The notes under the pieces: model-generated
The model's database searches: none
Told to the model about the DNA's origin: nothing
Seen by the model: only the letters and a program-made list of their open reading frames with translations
Shown here: piece by piece, positions 24,724 through 37,116 of the stretch
Layout: each line of letters opens with the position of its first letter
Numbering within the stretch: position 1 is the first letter of the stretch
Origin: Zelopaecilomyces penicillatus
Taxonomy: Eukaryota > Ascomycota > Sordariomycetes > Hypocreales > Pseudodiploosporaceae
Length of the DNA: 64,000 nt
NCBI GenBank assembly: GCA_005765155.1
Contig: VCCP01000003.1
Coordinates: 1,488,001-1,552,000 of the forward strand
Reading direction: 5' to 3'
Translations under genes and position numbers: made by a program

Positions 24724-24759
<36 letters not shown>
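24724..24759 (+). repeat. (TG)18 microsatellite
   Basis: Thirty-six bases of perfect TG dinucleotide. Such tracts can adopt Z-DNA and are usually length-polymorphic. Confidence 0.95.
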
Positions 24760-24760
<1 letters not shown>

Positions 24761-24904
24761 CAGATATCTGCAGCATGGGATCTTGTGTTTAGGTGTATGC
24801 ATGCCATGTTTACCAACGAGCACAGCAAATCACATCCATAGGATATTAGGTAGTATCCATCCTCCATTTCCTTACGTACAGTGAGATACATGTCCAGCTG
24901 ATGA

Positions 24905-24948
24905 ATGATGATGATGATGATGATGGTGCTGCTGCTGCTGCTGCTGCT
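24905..24948 (+). repeat. (ATG)7 followed by (TGC)7 compound microsatellite
   Basis: Seven ATG units (24905-24925) abut, after one G, about seven TGC units (24927-24948). Confidence 0.92.
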
Positions 24949-24986
24949 CTCCGCTTGGACACAGACAAAGCTCCGAGCACAACCGA

Positions 24987-25011
24987 CCTTGCCTTGCCTT
25001 GCCTTGCCTTG
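24987..25011 (+). repeat. (CCTTG)5 tandem repeat
   Basis: Five perfect CCTTG pentamers, about 40 bases after the compound microsatellite. Confidence 0.95.
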
Positions 25012-26565
25012 CAGTGTAGTGCAAGTTCAACTCTGCCTGTTTGTGTGATCCAAGAGACTGGAATAATGTTCCCACCTACCGGTATCCAAAACCCCATCTT
25101 CAGCCCTTCTTTGTCCGTGCACATTTAAATACTCACAGAGCTTCAGAAAACACAAATTTCAAGTTGTTTGGAAACAAAAAGGAGAAAAAAAGAAAACAGC
25201 CCCCAATGCTAGCTTGAAAAAGATAATCTCGCATATGCCCCATCAGAGCTGTGTTTGTGATAGGTAGGTACGGTGAGGCAAGGCATTTAGATGCGAAATA
25301 CGGAGGTTTTGCTGTTATCTGTATAAAAAAAAACACCCACCACGATGATGGAAGTCGATAAAAATAGGTTGCTTTTGTTTGGTTGCCTGCCGTACCTGAT
25401 ACAAACAAGTGCGGAGACTGCATTGAGCCAGCACAGGCCCTTTTTACGAGCTAGATGCCCGCTGTACACCCACTGTAAACTGAATCCCAATACACAACCA
25501 CTTGGGTACCCAGATACCTGGTGCACACACACCCAACTGTCCACCATACTATGTATGCACCTTGCCGAACGTTTGCTAAGCCACATTCACGTCTTGACAC
25601 TGCAGCCCTCAGCCAAGCCCTCTACGAAAACAGTCAAACTGTGAGAACTCCATGTACTGTAGGCACCTCTAGTAAACGCCCCCTCCGCCACAGAAACCGC
25701 CACAGCAACATGCCAAAACCACCGAGCGCGTGCCTGTAATTTCACCGCATCAATGGGGTTTTGATGGCGCTTCAGGTTCGCCTGGGCACAGCATCCCACC
25801 GCTTCGGTTAACGGCCTGGGTGTACATAGTTTACTTACAATTGTATTGATATCAGATGAAATTTATTATCCTATTCCCCGCTGTTCGGGCCATGTACTCT
25901 GACGGAGTATCCTATATCTTTGGGCGTAATTACATGAAAGCTGCAGCTTGTAGATGTAGTATGCTGTGCTGCCCGCCCTGCACCTGAAATTGAGCCTTTG
26001 GTTTTGGTCATAGCAAAGGCAATACTCGTAAAGTAGTAGTTATAACTGATCGCACCAAGAAATATACTCACCAAAAACTACCAAGCTACCAAGCCTCTAA
26101 TTACTATACTATCCATCACTCATCAGCTTCTCGCCAGCTCCAAAGCCACCACCAACCTGTCATCACACAAACGCCAGCCACGGGGGAACTGATAAACGTG
26201 CAATTATTCGTAGCTCCATCCGGGACAAATGCTCCTCTTGCTGTTTGCAGGCTTTCAGCACAAACGCCCATTTTCTGTCAATACAACGGCAATATACATA
26301 TTTTAGTACACATGAACCCCCCCCAAGTGATTCCAATAAGAGACAAAAAGCAACCATCGTCTTCCCCATATTGAGCAATCCCTTCTCTCACATTGTCCCT
26401 TAGGCGATAGCTAGGTCGTTAGGCTATCGCTAGTGGCCCGCGGCTACATGCCTTTGCGGACGCGCCACCGCCACTTTCGCCTGCTGCCGGTTCCCACTGT
26501 CGTCGCAGTTTTGCTGATGTGCGCTGTATTTACAGTGAGGTGCCCTGTAGCGGGCTAGACATGCC

Positions 26566-26580
26566 AAAAAAAAAAAAAAA
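26566..26580 (+). repeat. Poly-A tract, 15 nt
   Basis: Uninterrupted run of 15 A in the gene-poor region. No coding sequence precedes it that would suggest a retroposed transcript. Confidence 0.9.
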
Positions 26581-29500
26581 CGTTCATGTTGATTTGATTG
26601 CAGGTGATCTTCAGGGCCCGGGTTCACGTGCACACCCCCATTTCACAGAAGCATTGAGGCTAGCGAAAGCGGGCGGTGCGGCTGTTGCGAGTGCCGTGAC
26701 TGACGGGCTGCAGTGGCTGAATAAAACCATTGAAAAAGGAGAGTAGTGCTCTTGGGCCACGTTTTTATTTTGGGGTTTAGACTTTGCGACAGTGCTCAGA
26801 TAGGTCTTGTTAGTTGGAAGGGCTATCCAAGACTATCGTAACCATATCTTTGTTGACGAATGTGTTGATGAATATAGGTGGCACTCCCTATAAGACACAT
26901 ACCTGTAAAGGCTTCTTCCGTCAGCAAAGGCACCACCAGATTGGGAAAATCCACCAGTTCGGAGCAGACATGGATGGGGATGGAAATGGAGGAGCCAGGA
27001 GGCACACCATCAATGTGGCGTTCAGAATGAGGAAATTTGACACTCCTCTCCCCTCCCACCCAAACCGCCGTCTCCCGGGAGTGGAGTAAAGTGTACCTGC
27101 GCCACACTTTGGCTAGACAAATTCCCATTCGGGTCAAATCCCGCTCGCCGTTTTAGGGGCTCTCCCAGCTTGAGTAGCAAACCCACTGATGCGCTGTCGC
27201 TCCAGCTCCACGTAGCAGCGACGGGGGACTGTGAACTGGCGCCGGGAAGGCCTGGAGCCTGGAACACCCATCCTGGCTGCAGTCCACGTTTTCCTCCACA
27301 TCATCCTTTTTCCCCTGTGCAGAAATCAAATCACACCCCTACGTATTTTCTTCTCCACCCCGACCTTTTGTTGTCGAGGACGGACTCCAGCCAACGCTTG
27401 GACAATCCAGTGTTGGAAATAGCTCAGCTGTACCGTTTGTGCCTGGTATTGGTACCCATCGGATTTCTGGTGGGAAAATCAATTTCTTCGTATCGTGCAG
27501 TCCAATGCTGTTCTACCTGTGCCTTGTACACACGAGATATCTGAGATGATAGCGGAGACTGACCGATGATGTTGAAGTTGCCCCCGCCCCCCAATTCTCG
27601 GTTGTCTCCAGCGGTTTCAGGAGGCAGAAGAAAACCCACGTTCAAACACCGACGAACAAAAAAAGAAAAGCACGCAAAAGGTCACCAGAGCGAATTCTTC
27701 GCCGAGTGGTGGGAATGGGCTGAAAGCACTAATCAAATCCGCCGGCTCCGTCGCCTCGGTGCACGAGCAGCTGGAAGTCTGGCAGTCGGTTTTTTTGTGC
27801 GCCTGTAGGCCTCTTTGCTCCTAATACTGTGCCGCCATCGACCTAGAACGGCCCAGTCCTTGGGAACCAGCCGACTCGCCCACGCCGTCGCCTAGCAAAC
27901 AGCTGCTGAAGAGGGAGAGGATGAATGTTGAGCGCTTCCAGGGTGAGACACACGGCCTTTAGCCTACCGATATCTAGCTCAGGTTGTGAGAGCCAAGCAG
28001 CCGAGTCGAGAACAGTGCGGCAGCGTCGGCTACAAGCGAATAATAGTAGAAGTAGGTATGTGCAAATAGATAGCCAGTGGACGGGTAATGCAATGTGCAT
28101 ATCTCTGTACAACGGACTTACAATTTCTGACCAGTTTGTTCTGTTTAGGTGTAAACGGTGTTTTTCTTTCCCCCAGCAGCTCCTCCGAGGCTCGGGTCTC
28201 CTATTTACTAGCGGGCCTTTGGCAGGAGCGAAGCAGAGGGGGGTGTGTGCATACCAAGTACAGGGTACTCTCAGCTGTGCTAGCCATGTCATACCAATGC
28301 CAAGTAGCGTTTACACCCACAATGGACAGTGGTCAGTTCGCACCTGCAATGTGCCAGACTGCCAGTATGCGCTGTCTGCTTGCCTACTGCAGACCACATT
28401 CCAGAGCGGTTTGACGCTTCACACCCTCTTGTTGCTTCTTTCTGCCCCTCCCACTGTGCTAATATGTGTATCTTCTTCCTCTACGCTATACATCTCATAC
28501 TAACAGTCTTGATATTGCATGACGGTCTCTGCATCATCTCTCTCCTTATCTCTGGCATATCTATCAATTCGAGTCGATTCAGACGTCGCAGATATTCAAG
28601 TGCCCCCCTGTCTGTACGGAGCCATCGGGTGGTATGCCTGTCGCCAACTCATCCACCAGTGACGACGTCTTGGGTGTGGAATCAATACAACCTCGCTGAA
28701 CAGCCTGTGCTGTGCATACATACGAGAATAGTGCTGTAATACTGTACAGTACGCACGATGACTCTTGACTACGGTATTACCACGTAGTACGCCGCTGGAC
28801 TGCCCCAAGACACGCTTGTGCACACCACCGTCCTCAGCAAACGGGACCATGTTCTTGGCGCGCGCATCCGGCCCTAGTCGCCTTTGCGCCCACTACCCTG
28901 CCTGCATCGTGGACCCCCTCCACAATGTCCATCCAACATGCCCATGCCCATGCCCCTGTCGCTCTGGCTCTGCTTCAGTCATGGCCATGGCCTGTCCTTG
29001 CCAAGCAGAGCGCGCCAGGTTCGTCCGCTAGACCAAAAGATCGAACGGGGCACACCGATCGGGAAGCCTTTGTAAGTCGAGCCCACCGGCCTGTGCCAGG
29101 CGCGGAGCCTGGTTCTCTTTCCGCATCAACACTCACTTAACCATACCCTCCCCGCCTGGGCTTCTCGTGTCCTCACCCTCTTTATCTCTCCTCCTCTCTT
29201 CAATCCCGTTCTTCGCAAAGGCTAATAAACATCTTGGACCTGCCCCAAGGTCAAGTTGAGGGCTTGGATACCGCTTTCTTTTTGGTCCAACCCATCGGCG
29301 TCCTCTCTTCAGCCTCTTTCGCTCCGCCTCCTATCTAGTCTTAATCACTTCCCACGACGTTTACCGTTCCACCTCTTGCGAATCGACACCTGAATATCCG
29401 ACTTTCGTTAAAATCTAGCAATTGAAACACTCATATAAGCCGTCGTGACCTTGCGTCAGTCACATAACTCACCGCCGAGTCTTACTCTGAGTGTGTGGGG

Positions 29501-29720
29501 TCAGGGACTGTCTAATTCTTTAGCCGGGCTTACACCAAAGCGCTCAATTGCGTTAAAAAAAAAAAGAGCGGCAATCCACTCATCGCTTTGCAGTTCCCCT
29601 CGAGCGCCAGAGGACTTTGGGCTTTGAGAAGCCCATTGTCCGGGGGAGAAGAATTAAAGGCAGGCTGCCTTTAATAGAAAACCAAGGCCCTTGACTACTC
29701 TTTGGTCTATAACAGCAAAA

Positions 29721-32543
29721 ATGGGGTTTGGTGACTATTTCAAGGCCAGCAGCAAGGCTGAGCCGACTCCGTCGCCGGAGCAGAGCAACCCTCCGTCTCG
29801 TTTGCAGCACCGAAACCAACCTTCTGCCATGTCAGAAAAGCACCCGTCATCCACAAAGAGTGGAAACGACATGGAGCTTCAAGCTCCCACTCCCAGATTC
29901 CACTCCCGACCGCAGTCCAGCTCAGGCAGGTCCAGCCGGTCAACACCATCAGTGCAAAGCTCCGTGTTTCTTGACGACATCAAACACGAAGTCATGGTTA
30001 ATTACCTATACCAGCAACAATGTTCTCAACTCTGGGTTAGCGATGGATCTGGTGAGGTTGAAGGTGTGCTTCTTCGCAAGGCTCGGGGCCACTACATGGC
30101 CTGCCCACCGCAGTTGGGTAATTCTCCCTTTGCCATGGCTTGTGCCGCTTTGAATGTTCAGGTGAGTAGTATTCTTCAAGCGCATATTTACCCACCAATT
30201 GGTGATGAGGCAAAACTAATTCGGCAATCAGTGTGCCATGACGGTCAATTCCCGTGTCATTAAGACGTTTCTCCAGTGGTCCCCGGATGCCGTCGATGTA
30301 CCTTTGATGAATGGTCTCCGTGTGCAGATTCTCCCCACTATTGAGGATCTGCCTCGTGCCCGCAAATACCAGTTCGCCGCCTTTGTTGCCTCTGAGGGTC
30401 TTCTAATTGTTTGGGATGATGACGCGCTGCACCTGGTCGCGCGTGCCAAGGCTATTGAGTCGGAGCTTATGGAACTGGTTTGGAAGGCCGGCACCACCGA
30501 TGAGGATGACGGTGATGAGAAAAAAGGTGGCCAGACAGTTGCCGAGGCTGAGATTGACGAGGAGAGCGGCGAGATCAAGCCTGAGAAGCGACCGGTTCAC
30601 CTACAAAACACTGTGCTGGTTTCCATTACCTTGATTTTGGTCACCGTCTCTCTTGGTGCTGCTTGGAGACAGCTAGCAATTGAGGTCTCCGTCGACGGCA
30701 ACTACATGCGTCTTGGCTTGGTCGCACTGGCTCCTGTCCAGATTTTCTTCACCCTCTTCTTTGCACAGGTCATCGTTGGTTGCTTGGCCCAAATCTTTGG
30801 TCCTATCCGTCAACTTACTATCAACTCCAAGTTTTATTCCGCCCGCCCACCACCTCGCCTGCAGAGCTCCGTTCTTCCCCATGTTACCATCCAATGCCCT
30901 GTTTACAAGGAGGGCCTTGTTGGTGTCATCATCCCCACCGTCAAATCTATCAAGCAGGCCATGTCGACATATGAGCTTCAGGGCGGTTCCGCCAACATGT
31001 TCATCAACGACGATGGTTTGCAGCTCATCTCAGAGGAAGACCGCCGCGCACGTATCGAGTTCTATGCCGACAACAGCATTGGCTGGGTCGCTCGTCCTAA
31101 GCATGGTGAGAACGGCTTTACTCGCAAGGGCAAGTTCAAGAAGGCTTCCAACATGAACTTTGCTCTCATGATCTCGTGCAAGGTCGAGGAGAAGCTACAG
31201 GCAATCAACCGCCCACCCGAGTGGAGCCAACATGACGAGGCCGAGGCATATGAGCAGGCACTGAAGGAGGCCCTTGAAGAGGATGGCCGTGCCTGGGCAG
31301 ATGGCAACATCCGTGTCGGCGACTACATCCTGCTCATTGACTCCGACACCCGTGTTCCCGCCGATTGCTTTCTTGATGCCGTCTCCGAAATGGAACAATC
31401 CCCCGATGTTGGTATCATGCAGTTCTCTTCCGGCGTCATGCAAGTCGTCCATACCTACTTTGAGAACGGCATCACATTCTTCACCAACCTCATCTACTCC
31501 GCCATCCGATATACTGTTTCTAACGGTGATGTCGCTCCTTTTGTTGGTCACAATGCCATTCTTCGCTGGACTGCTATCCAACAAGTTTCGTACCAGGATG
31601 AGGATGGTTATGATAAGTTTTGGTCTGAGAGCCATGTATCTGAGGATTTTGACATGTCTTTGCGTTTGCAGTGCAGCGGTTACATCATCCGATTAGCTGC
31701 ATGGGCCGGTGAAGGCTTCAAGGAAGGTGTGTCCCTTACCGTATACGATGAGCTGGCCCGATGGGAGAAGTATGCCTACGGCTGCAATGAGCTGCTTTTC
31801 CATCCCATCCGTACCTGGCTCTGGCGTGGTCCTTTCACTCCTCTTTTCCGTCGCTTCCTCTTCTCCAACATCCGCTTCACTTCTAAGATCACTGTCATTT
31901 CATACATTGGTACCTACTATGCCATTGGCGCTGCCTGGATCATGACCGCAATCAACTACTTCCTCATGGGCTGGTTCAACGGCTACTTGGATAAGTACTA
32001 TGTCGACTCGTGGCAGGTCTGGTTCTCCATTATCATTGTATTCAACGGTCTTGGTAATATTGCACTCGCTGTTATGCGTTACCGTATTGGAGAACGTAGT
32101 CTGCTTTGGGCATTGCTGGAGAACTTCATGTGGACGATTATGTTGGCCATCTTCCTCGGAGGCTTGTCTCTTCACGTCAGCCAAGCCCTTCTTGCGCACA
32201 TGTTCGAGATTGACATGTCGTGGGGTGCTACAAGCAAAGAGGCCGAGTTTTCAAATTTCTTCATCGAGGTGCCCAAGGTGCTGAAGAAGGTGAGTTTTAC
32301 TTCGACTGCTATCTTCGTCTATGCTTCATAGTATACTAACATGGCTTCTTTTAGTTCAAATTTTCCATGCTTTTCGCGCTTCTCTTCATTATCGGCATGA
32401 TCATTCTTGCGCAGGCACCTTTCATCCCTCACGGTTGGCAAATCAAGGACTTTGTCGCCATTTTGCCGATGGCTACTGTCTCTGCCAGTCATTTCCTGCT
32501 GCCTCTGGCATTAAACCCTGCGCTTATGACTTTCTCTTGGTAA
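29721..32543 (+). CDS. Membrane GT2 glycosyltransferase (cellulose/chitin-synthase-like)
   Basis: Predicted 895-residue polytopic enzyme. Exons: 29721-30161, 30232-32289, 32355-32543 (2688 nt, phase 0 throughout). A Ser/Pro-rich cytosolic N terminus of about 100 residues leads to two transmembrane helices near 277-340, then a GT2 catalytic domain, then about five C-terminal membrane helices. Catalytic signatures of processive GT2 enzymes are visible: NDD (D407-D408), DSD (D517, D519) and SEDFD (D619). The expected QxxRW product-binding motif reads ELARW (654-658), so Gln is replaced by Glu. Family knowledge suggests use of a nucleotide sugar to make and extrude a beta-linked polysaccharide at the plasma membrane; the product is unknown. 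It is shorter than classical chitin synthases and lacks their QRRRW. It could belong to the surface-growth GT2 class described in plant-pathogenic fungi, but I cannot confirm orthology. Confidence 0.88.
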
Positions 32544-33692
32544 GAGAAAGAAACAAAACAATGAGCCACTTGAGAAAGGAGAAAGGAGAAAAAAAGAACA
32601 TTTAACGACTTGCATATTTCTTTATACGCCACGAATCACATCGTGAGCGTCAACTCATATAGACGGACTGGAGTTTGTGTGTTAATGCGAATATTCAACT
32701 GGAGCTGGGGTCTTTCTCGCCTGTTTAACGCAACCCATGCACAAACAGCAAGATGTACAAACTATCGCCTCGCGCCATTTCATGGGCTGCTTCTCCTCTT
32801 TGACAGCACCATCAGAAGACATGTACATGCACATGTTTTTCATATTTTGCGAGAACTGGAAACCGGCGAGTTTTTATCCAGAAACATATTGGATCACATA
32901 TACGATGCATCCGAAGCAAAAAGCAACCAACTTTTAGATCTTAAATATTAATATCCATGGGCTGTCAATTTATTTTAGGCCATATTTCGGCCCGGCGTTA
33001 AGAAATGGATGACATGTGGTGGAAAGAGAGCATATGAATGAAGCATTGCAATCTCATGACATGGTTAGCAATTGGGGGACCGCCGAATTGCACGGCAGGA
33101 GCATATATGTCTATTACATATGACAACAAAATGGCTAAGGGAGACGGAGCCTGTGAAAGCCATTACATAAATGAAACATGATGAATCAACCTTGACCAAT
33201 GTATTATTATCCCATTAGCATGAAGTGAACGTGAACATTTTATTCCGCCAAGCCATAACCACATCACCAGGGAACTCAATAATAAAGGTACTTTACTTTG
33301 TAAGGAAAAACTAATATTCGCCATTCCGATCTATCCCGTAACGCCTCTATACTGTTCCTCATCCCTTCCAACTTCCATCCTATGTCATTCCAATCATCTA
33401 TCTGCCCAATACCGCCATGCGTAGTCTACCGATAGCAGCTCTACGGTAATCCATAAACATGCAAACAAAATCGTCCCAGATGTCCCCCCCAATCTCTCCC
33501 CTCAAAAACAGACCACATTCCTCTAGCCGACAGTACGGATAAAGATTCTGTGAGCTGAGACATCTTCCGGATTCATCAAAAGAAAACTTTTCCACCATAA
33601 CCCTTGTCCCACAAACCCCCCGAGCTCTTGTTGCCGAGTGGGGGTTTATTTACGTTTCTATACTTGTTTCACATCAAATGCTCGCTCTTCGT
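32544..33692. other. Convergent intergenic, GT2 to Elf1/New1
   Basis: 3' flanks of two converging genes. It is AT-rich, with no coding signal. Confidence 0.5.
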
Positions 33693-36600
33693 TTACTCAT
33701 CATCATCAGTGTCAACGGGATGGGGTGTTCCCTTGGGGCTGTTGAGCCACTCAATGTGCCTAAGCCGACGACGGACCTCGCGCTCCTTGAGTTCCTTCTT
33801 GGTCATCTTCTTCTTCTTTCTGGACCGGAACTTCATTTCGCTATTGTCCTCGGCACCGCTGTTGACAGCGCTGTTGGCTGCCGTACTAACGACGGAGCTG
33901 GCAGCTGTGCTGTTAACGCCGCTGCCGGGCCGGCTGTCCTCAAATCTGTCGAGGCTGACGGCCGTGGTGCCGCGCAGGGCCACTCTGCCGTCCTTGACGT
34001 GCCACTGCTCCGAGCATAGCGCACCAACGAACTCTTCGTTATGGGAAATGAGGATAACGCCGCCCTTGAACTCGCGAATGGCAACGGCGAGGCCGCCGAG
34101 TGAGTCTCTATCCAAGAAATTGGTAGGCTCGTCAAGCACCAGCAAGTGAGGGTTGTTCCACATAGCGCCGGCAATGACAACCTTGACCTTTTGACCACCG
34201 GAAAGCGAACCAATCTCATTGTGGTTGGCAATTTCAGGGTCAAGACCCAAGTCCTCAAAGTGCTTGGAGATGACGGTTGGCTGAAGGTCACGATAACCTA
34301 GACCTTCACGAGAAGCCTCGTGGTCATCAAACTCCTGAACAAGCTTGTCAAAGCCGAACTCGATGAGAGTTTCGCGAGAGATCTGGTTGTTGTTTTTGGG
34401 GAGCATATTGCGCCATTTACTATACGATAAAAAGAGTTAGCTATGTTGCAACTAAGAGCCCCTAAGGGGGTGGTGGGGGAGAGAAAAAGATTCTTGCTTA
34501 CACTTCATATTGAAAGGTCTTCTTATACTTTTGGCGACCGACGAGAGACTCGATCTGTTTTGCGGGCTTTCCGTCTTTCAGGTCGATCCACTTGTCCATC
34601 TGCTCGCGATCCTGATCAGACAGCACACGAGTCTGCTTCATGTGCACCTCACGGTCATCACCATGCTGGTAACGCCACTGCAGGTACTGATTCGGCGTCT
34701 TCTCCAAATGCATCTCCACATGCTCCAAAGCGTGCTGTTTGATGTATCCAATACGGAGATTGGGGTGCTTCTCAACCTTGCCAATGGAGGGGATGGCTTC
34801 ACCGGTCAAGAGCTTGATGAGAGTCGACTTGCCAGCTCCATTGGGGCCAATGATGGCAACACGGGAAGACAGCGACAGCTGACAGGAGACGTCAGAGAGT
34901 GACGGCGTAGGGGTTTTGGGGTATGTATAGGTGACGCCAGTCATGCGGATAATGGCTCGTGTCTGGGACTTGACACCGGTCAATATACCAGGAGGGGGAA
35001 ACTTGAACTGCACGTTGGAGGCTGACAGCGTGTAGTAACTCTTGGCTTCCGGTCGGACCTGGACAAAGTTTGCCAGGTTGCCCTTGTAGCAGGCAAGCTT
35101 CTTGTTGGGTTCGTAGTGGTAAATATCAGTCGTGACATTATCCAGGAAGCCAGAGTCGTGGGACACGATGAGACTGGTAATGTCTGTATGTGCCTTGAGG
35201 TAGTTTTCGAGCCACGCGATGTTTGTAACATCGAGATGATTAGTAGGTTCGTCAAGCAGTAGAACATCAGCCTTCTTCAACATGGCTCGAGCCAGGGCGA
35301 GCTTCATCTTCCAACCACCGGAGAGCGCACCGACCCTTTGAGCCTGGCGGCCGTCAGGGCCGGAAGTGAAGCCGAACTCTGACAGGACTTCCGAGATACG
35401 TTCAGTACCCAGAGGGCCGATCTGAGGATCCTTGGAGACGAATTCAAGAATGCTAATGTCCGCATCCTCTCCCTGGTTGTGCTCAACGTAGTAAGTACGC
35501 AAGACATCTTGGGGAGGGAAGCCCTCAAGCTTGCCATTGGCAATGCTTCGCATGAGGGTGGATTTTCCGGCACCATTTCGGCCGCAAAGACCATATCGAT
35601 GGCCCTTGAGGAGTCTCAGGTTGGTGTGAGAGAGGAGCAACATGCCACCATAGGCCAAAGAGAAGTCGGCATTGACAATCTCAATCTCGCCGTCGTCTTC
35701 CTTCTCAGGCTCGCCATATCGGCGATGATCCTCTTCGATATAGTGCTTCTGGACCACATCCGCAATCTGCTGGTGAGCCTCTGCGCCCTTTGTCAGGGTC
35801 TTCAAATAAGGCGCGATGCGGCCGGAAATTCGGTTAATAAAACGGTAGTTGACATCTTCGGCAATCATCTCGCAAATGTAGGTCTTGGTGAGCTTAAGAA
35901 CCTCCGGCTGGCCAGACAAACCACCGTTTTTCTTAATCTGCTCATCCAGGATAATGGCAACATCCTGGCCAGTTGTGCGAGCAATGATATCCTGGTCGTC
36001 ACCCATGGCCTTTTGCATGGTAGCAAGTGCCCGCTCGGCCAGCTCTCGAACCTCGGGAAGAGAGGCGCGATCACACACGGACTTGACACCAGGCATCAGC
36101 TTCGGGAGGAACGTTCTAGCTTCGATGGGGTCGTGAACGAGCTTGGTCAAGTTCTCAGTAATGACAACAGTCTGGCGAAGAACCTCCTGGGCGGTGTTGG
36201 GTGTGTTCAAAGATCGCTCCAGGAAGGGGGTCAACAGAGCCAGCACGGGAGACGTGACGATGGCCACGAAAGTCGTCTGAGACAAGGCATGGATGGCCTT
36301 CTGGAGACTCTGGGTCGAAGGGTGTTGCATGGTTTCGATGAGGAGAGGAATCCGAGGGGCAACGTCGTCGTTGGACAAAAGAGCCGTAAGGGAAGTCATA
36401 GTTTGGACTGCCTGTTTCTCCACCTCGGCCTTCAGGTCGTGCATGCCTCCTTCGACGATGGGGATCAAGCCTGCGAGTTTGGCACCCATGATCTCGCGGA
36501 GGACGTCCTTTTCAACGGACTCCTCCTTGGTGGAGCCGACAGCCAACTTGGCCTTGTCAGCCATCTTTTGCATGAGCTTGTAGGCCCCAACGGTTCCTTG

Positions 36601-37116
36601 CCATTTGCCCGTCTTCCTTGAGAGGTATTGGGTCAAAACTGGCAGCAAGCCAGTGACAAGGGCCTCAGCGCTGAGGGTTGTGAACAAAGCGTCAAGACCA
36701 TACTGCGCAGCGTCCCGAACAACGGCACCCTTATCAGAGAGTGCATCCAGGGCACAAGCCACGGTGCCTTCCTCCTGGATAAGGACGATGACCTCGCTCA
36801 GAGAGTCGCGAGCAGGGAAGCGCTCGAAGATAGCGCCGAGCAGGTTCTGGCTACTCTCCCGCTTCAGGCCGCTCTTCTTGTCGGCAGCGGCTTTCCTGAC
36901 CTCAGCCAGAATGCCATACTGCGAGAGCCCCGCCGAGCCGACGGAGTTAAGCAGCAGTTCGCAGAGCCCATAGCAGGCATCGATGGAGGCGGCCGACGTC
37001 TGAGCTGTGAAGACGGTGTTGAGGAGGGCGGCGACGTCCTCTTGGGATGGCGGGGGAGGGGCGTCCTTGGACAGCATGATGGGAGCCTGGGCCGGCGGCG
37101 AGACAGGGTGAGGCAT
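33693..37116 (-). CDS. EF3-family ABC-F protein, New1/Elf1 type
   Basis: Predicted 1113-residue cytosolic ribosome-associated ATPase. Minus-strand exons: 37116-34502 and 34419-33693 (3342 nt). HEAT-like repeats fill about residues 40-430. ABC1 has Walker A GRNGAGKST near 510, signature LSGGWKMK and Walker B LLLDEPTNHLD. ABC2 has GPNGAGKST near 755, LSGGQKVK and LLVLDEPTNFLD. A short chromodomain-like insertion (FQYEVKWRNML) interrupts ABC2 at the splice junction. The tail is Lys/Arg-rich. The short insertion and the VVIAGAMWNNPHLLVLDEPTNFLD block match the New1/Elf1 branch (yeast New1, fission yeast mRNA export factor Elf1) better than canonical EF3. New1 assists translation termination or recycling; Elf1 was linked to mRNA export. 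A second in-frame Met lies 13 codons downstream, so the N terminus is uncertain. Confidence 0.88.

Larger units (their letters stand above)
21053..29720. other. 8.7 kb gene-poor, microsatellite-rich region upstream of GT2
   Basis: No splice-consistent gene was found on either strand. The largest open frames (192 codons at 27925-28503 plus, 166 at 22667-23167 plus, 165 at 24394-24891 minus) have no domain; the last translates a TG repeat. Simple repeats cluster at 24.1-25.0 kb (listed separately), together with a perfect 10-bp hairpin at 24284-24315. The last kilobase before the GT2 start is C/T-rich (about 29130-29360), like a transcribed leader. Long promoters, an untranslated RNA or lost genes are all possible; sequence alone does not decide. 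Confidence 0.5.

Noticed and set aside
24394..24891. 165-codon minus-strand open frame
   Set aside because: Kept open by a TG repeat that translates as a His-Thr run; not a gene.
27925..28503. 192-codon plus-strand open frame in the gene-poor region
   Set aside because: Ser/Leu/Cys-rich translation without homology-like motifs, and overlapping open frames in other phases look equally good.
19544..32543. Secondary-metabolite or polysaccharide biosynthetic cluster linking GH16 and GT2
   Set aside because: The two genes are 8.7 kb apart with nothing between, and no transporter, regulator or further tailoring enzyme is present.
29721..32543. Classical chitin synthase
   Set aside because: No QRRRW or EDR motif and too short; motifs fit a generic processive GT2 instead.
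35479..36621. 380-codon plus-strand open frame
   Set aside because: It lies entirely antisense to the HEAT/ABC region of the Elf1/New1 gene; the Leu/Gly/Gln-rich translation has no domain and reflects codon bias of the real gene.
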